The notes below the pieces were generated by a model, which was not told the origin of the DNA, did no database searches, and worked only from the letters and a program-made list of their open reading frames with translations. A stretch of DNA of 5,011 nt from Ruminococcus sp. CAG:254 (lineage in GTDB: Bacteria; Bacillota; Clostridia; Oscillospirales; Ruminococcaceae): NCBI GenBank assembly GCA_000433635.1, contig HF997963.1, positions 24,468 to 29,478 on the forward strand, read 5' to 3'. Of the stretch, positions 4,972-5,011 are shown piece by piece. Within the stretch, counting starts at the first letter, position 1; the number at the start of each line of letters is the position of its first letter. The position numbers were made by a program, and so were the translations under genes.

Positions 4972-5003
4972 GCTTCAATCCACGCCCCTTCGTAAGGGGC
5001 GAC
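4972..5003 (-). repeat. solitary type I-C-like CRISPR repeat 5
   Basis: 32 bases; the minus strand reads GTCGCCCCTTACGAAGGGGC and then GTGGATTGAAGC, with a perfect 8-base palindrome CGCCCCTT/AAGGGGCG. It is the best-preserved copy. Only 8 bases follow before the window ends, so whether an array or another unit begins here cannot be seen. Confidence 0.75.
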
Positions 5004-5011
5004 GATTTATT

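Larger units (their letters stand above)
4781..5003. repeat. composite structured repeat, unit D (most complete copy)
   Basis: Begins 2 bases after the DUF5131 gene stop and is bounded on both sides by CRISPR-like repeats (4781-4807 and 4972-5003). In order: small hairpin GCACCAAAAAGTGC (4826-4839); conserved box 4838-4861; left arm 4864-4881 (TGACGCTGTAAGACACTC); core 4882-4946 with TACATAC/GTATGTA and the A-run/T-run tip; right arm 4947-4964 (GACTGTCGCACAGCGTCA). The arms pair at 15 of 18 positions. Confidence 0.8.

Noticed and set aside
2017..5003. A working CRISPR array
   Set aside because: The repeats are 90 to over 1000 bases apart, the sequence between them is itself repeated, and no cas gene is in the window.

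Overview
The window looks like chromosomal DNA of a fibre-degrading Ruminococcus or close relative (Bacillota, Oscillospirales). The best pointer is a secreted protein ending in a two-repeat type I dockerin, the plug that docks enzymes into a cellulosome. Strong AGGAGG ribosome sites, sigma-A-like promoters with 17-base spacers and an acetyl-type MetA agree with this. Species cannot be fixed from the sequence.

Layout, left to right. Bases 1-69 may be the end of an upstream gene. An RluB/RsuA-family 23S rRNA pseudouridine synthase follows (110-845, +), broken near codon 20 by a 4-base duplication. Next is metA, homoserine O-acetyltransferase (901-1848, +), 55 bases downstream and with no visible terminator between them. 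Bases 1849-2223 hold two copies of a composite, highly structured repeat. A secreted papain-like cysteine protease with a dockerin (2328-3314, +) has its own strong promoter. Bases 3331-3612 hold a third copy of the repeat, a fragment of a fourth, and a 58-base scrap of a dockerin gene. Bases 3623-3978 look like a small regulatory module: a 44-codon ribbon-helix-helix protein on the minus strand, and opposite its 3' end a promoter-terminator pair for a small plus-strand RNA of about 75 nt. A radical-SAM-like DUF5131 (phage Gp37/Gp68) gene (4065-4778, +) is divergent from the ribbon-helix-helix gene. Another copy of the composite repeat closes the window.

The most unusual content is the composite repeat. 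Each full unit has a short A-rich hairpin, an invariant 24-base box (missing in unit C), a left stem arm, a conserved core of about 65 bases that itself folds, a right stem arm, and a 27-32-base palindromic repeat that closely resembles a type I-C CRISPR repeat. The core is almost the same in all four units, but the two arms are different in each unit and still pair with each other over 18-22 bases. Three of the four copies begin within about 20 bases after a stop codon. No cas genes are present and spacing is not that of a CRISPR array. I do not recognise this element as a described family.

Functionally the genes are a mixed neighbourhood (rRNA modification, methionine biosynthesis, extracellular proteolysis, and a mobile or phage-derived module) rather than one pathway. 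The repeats mark most gene boundaries.
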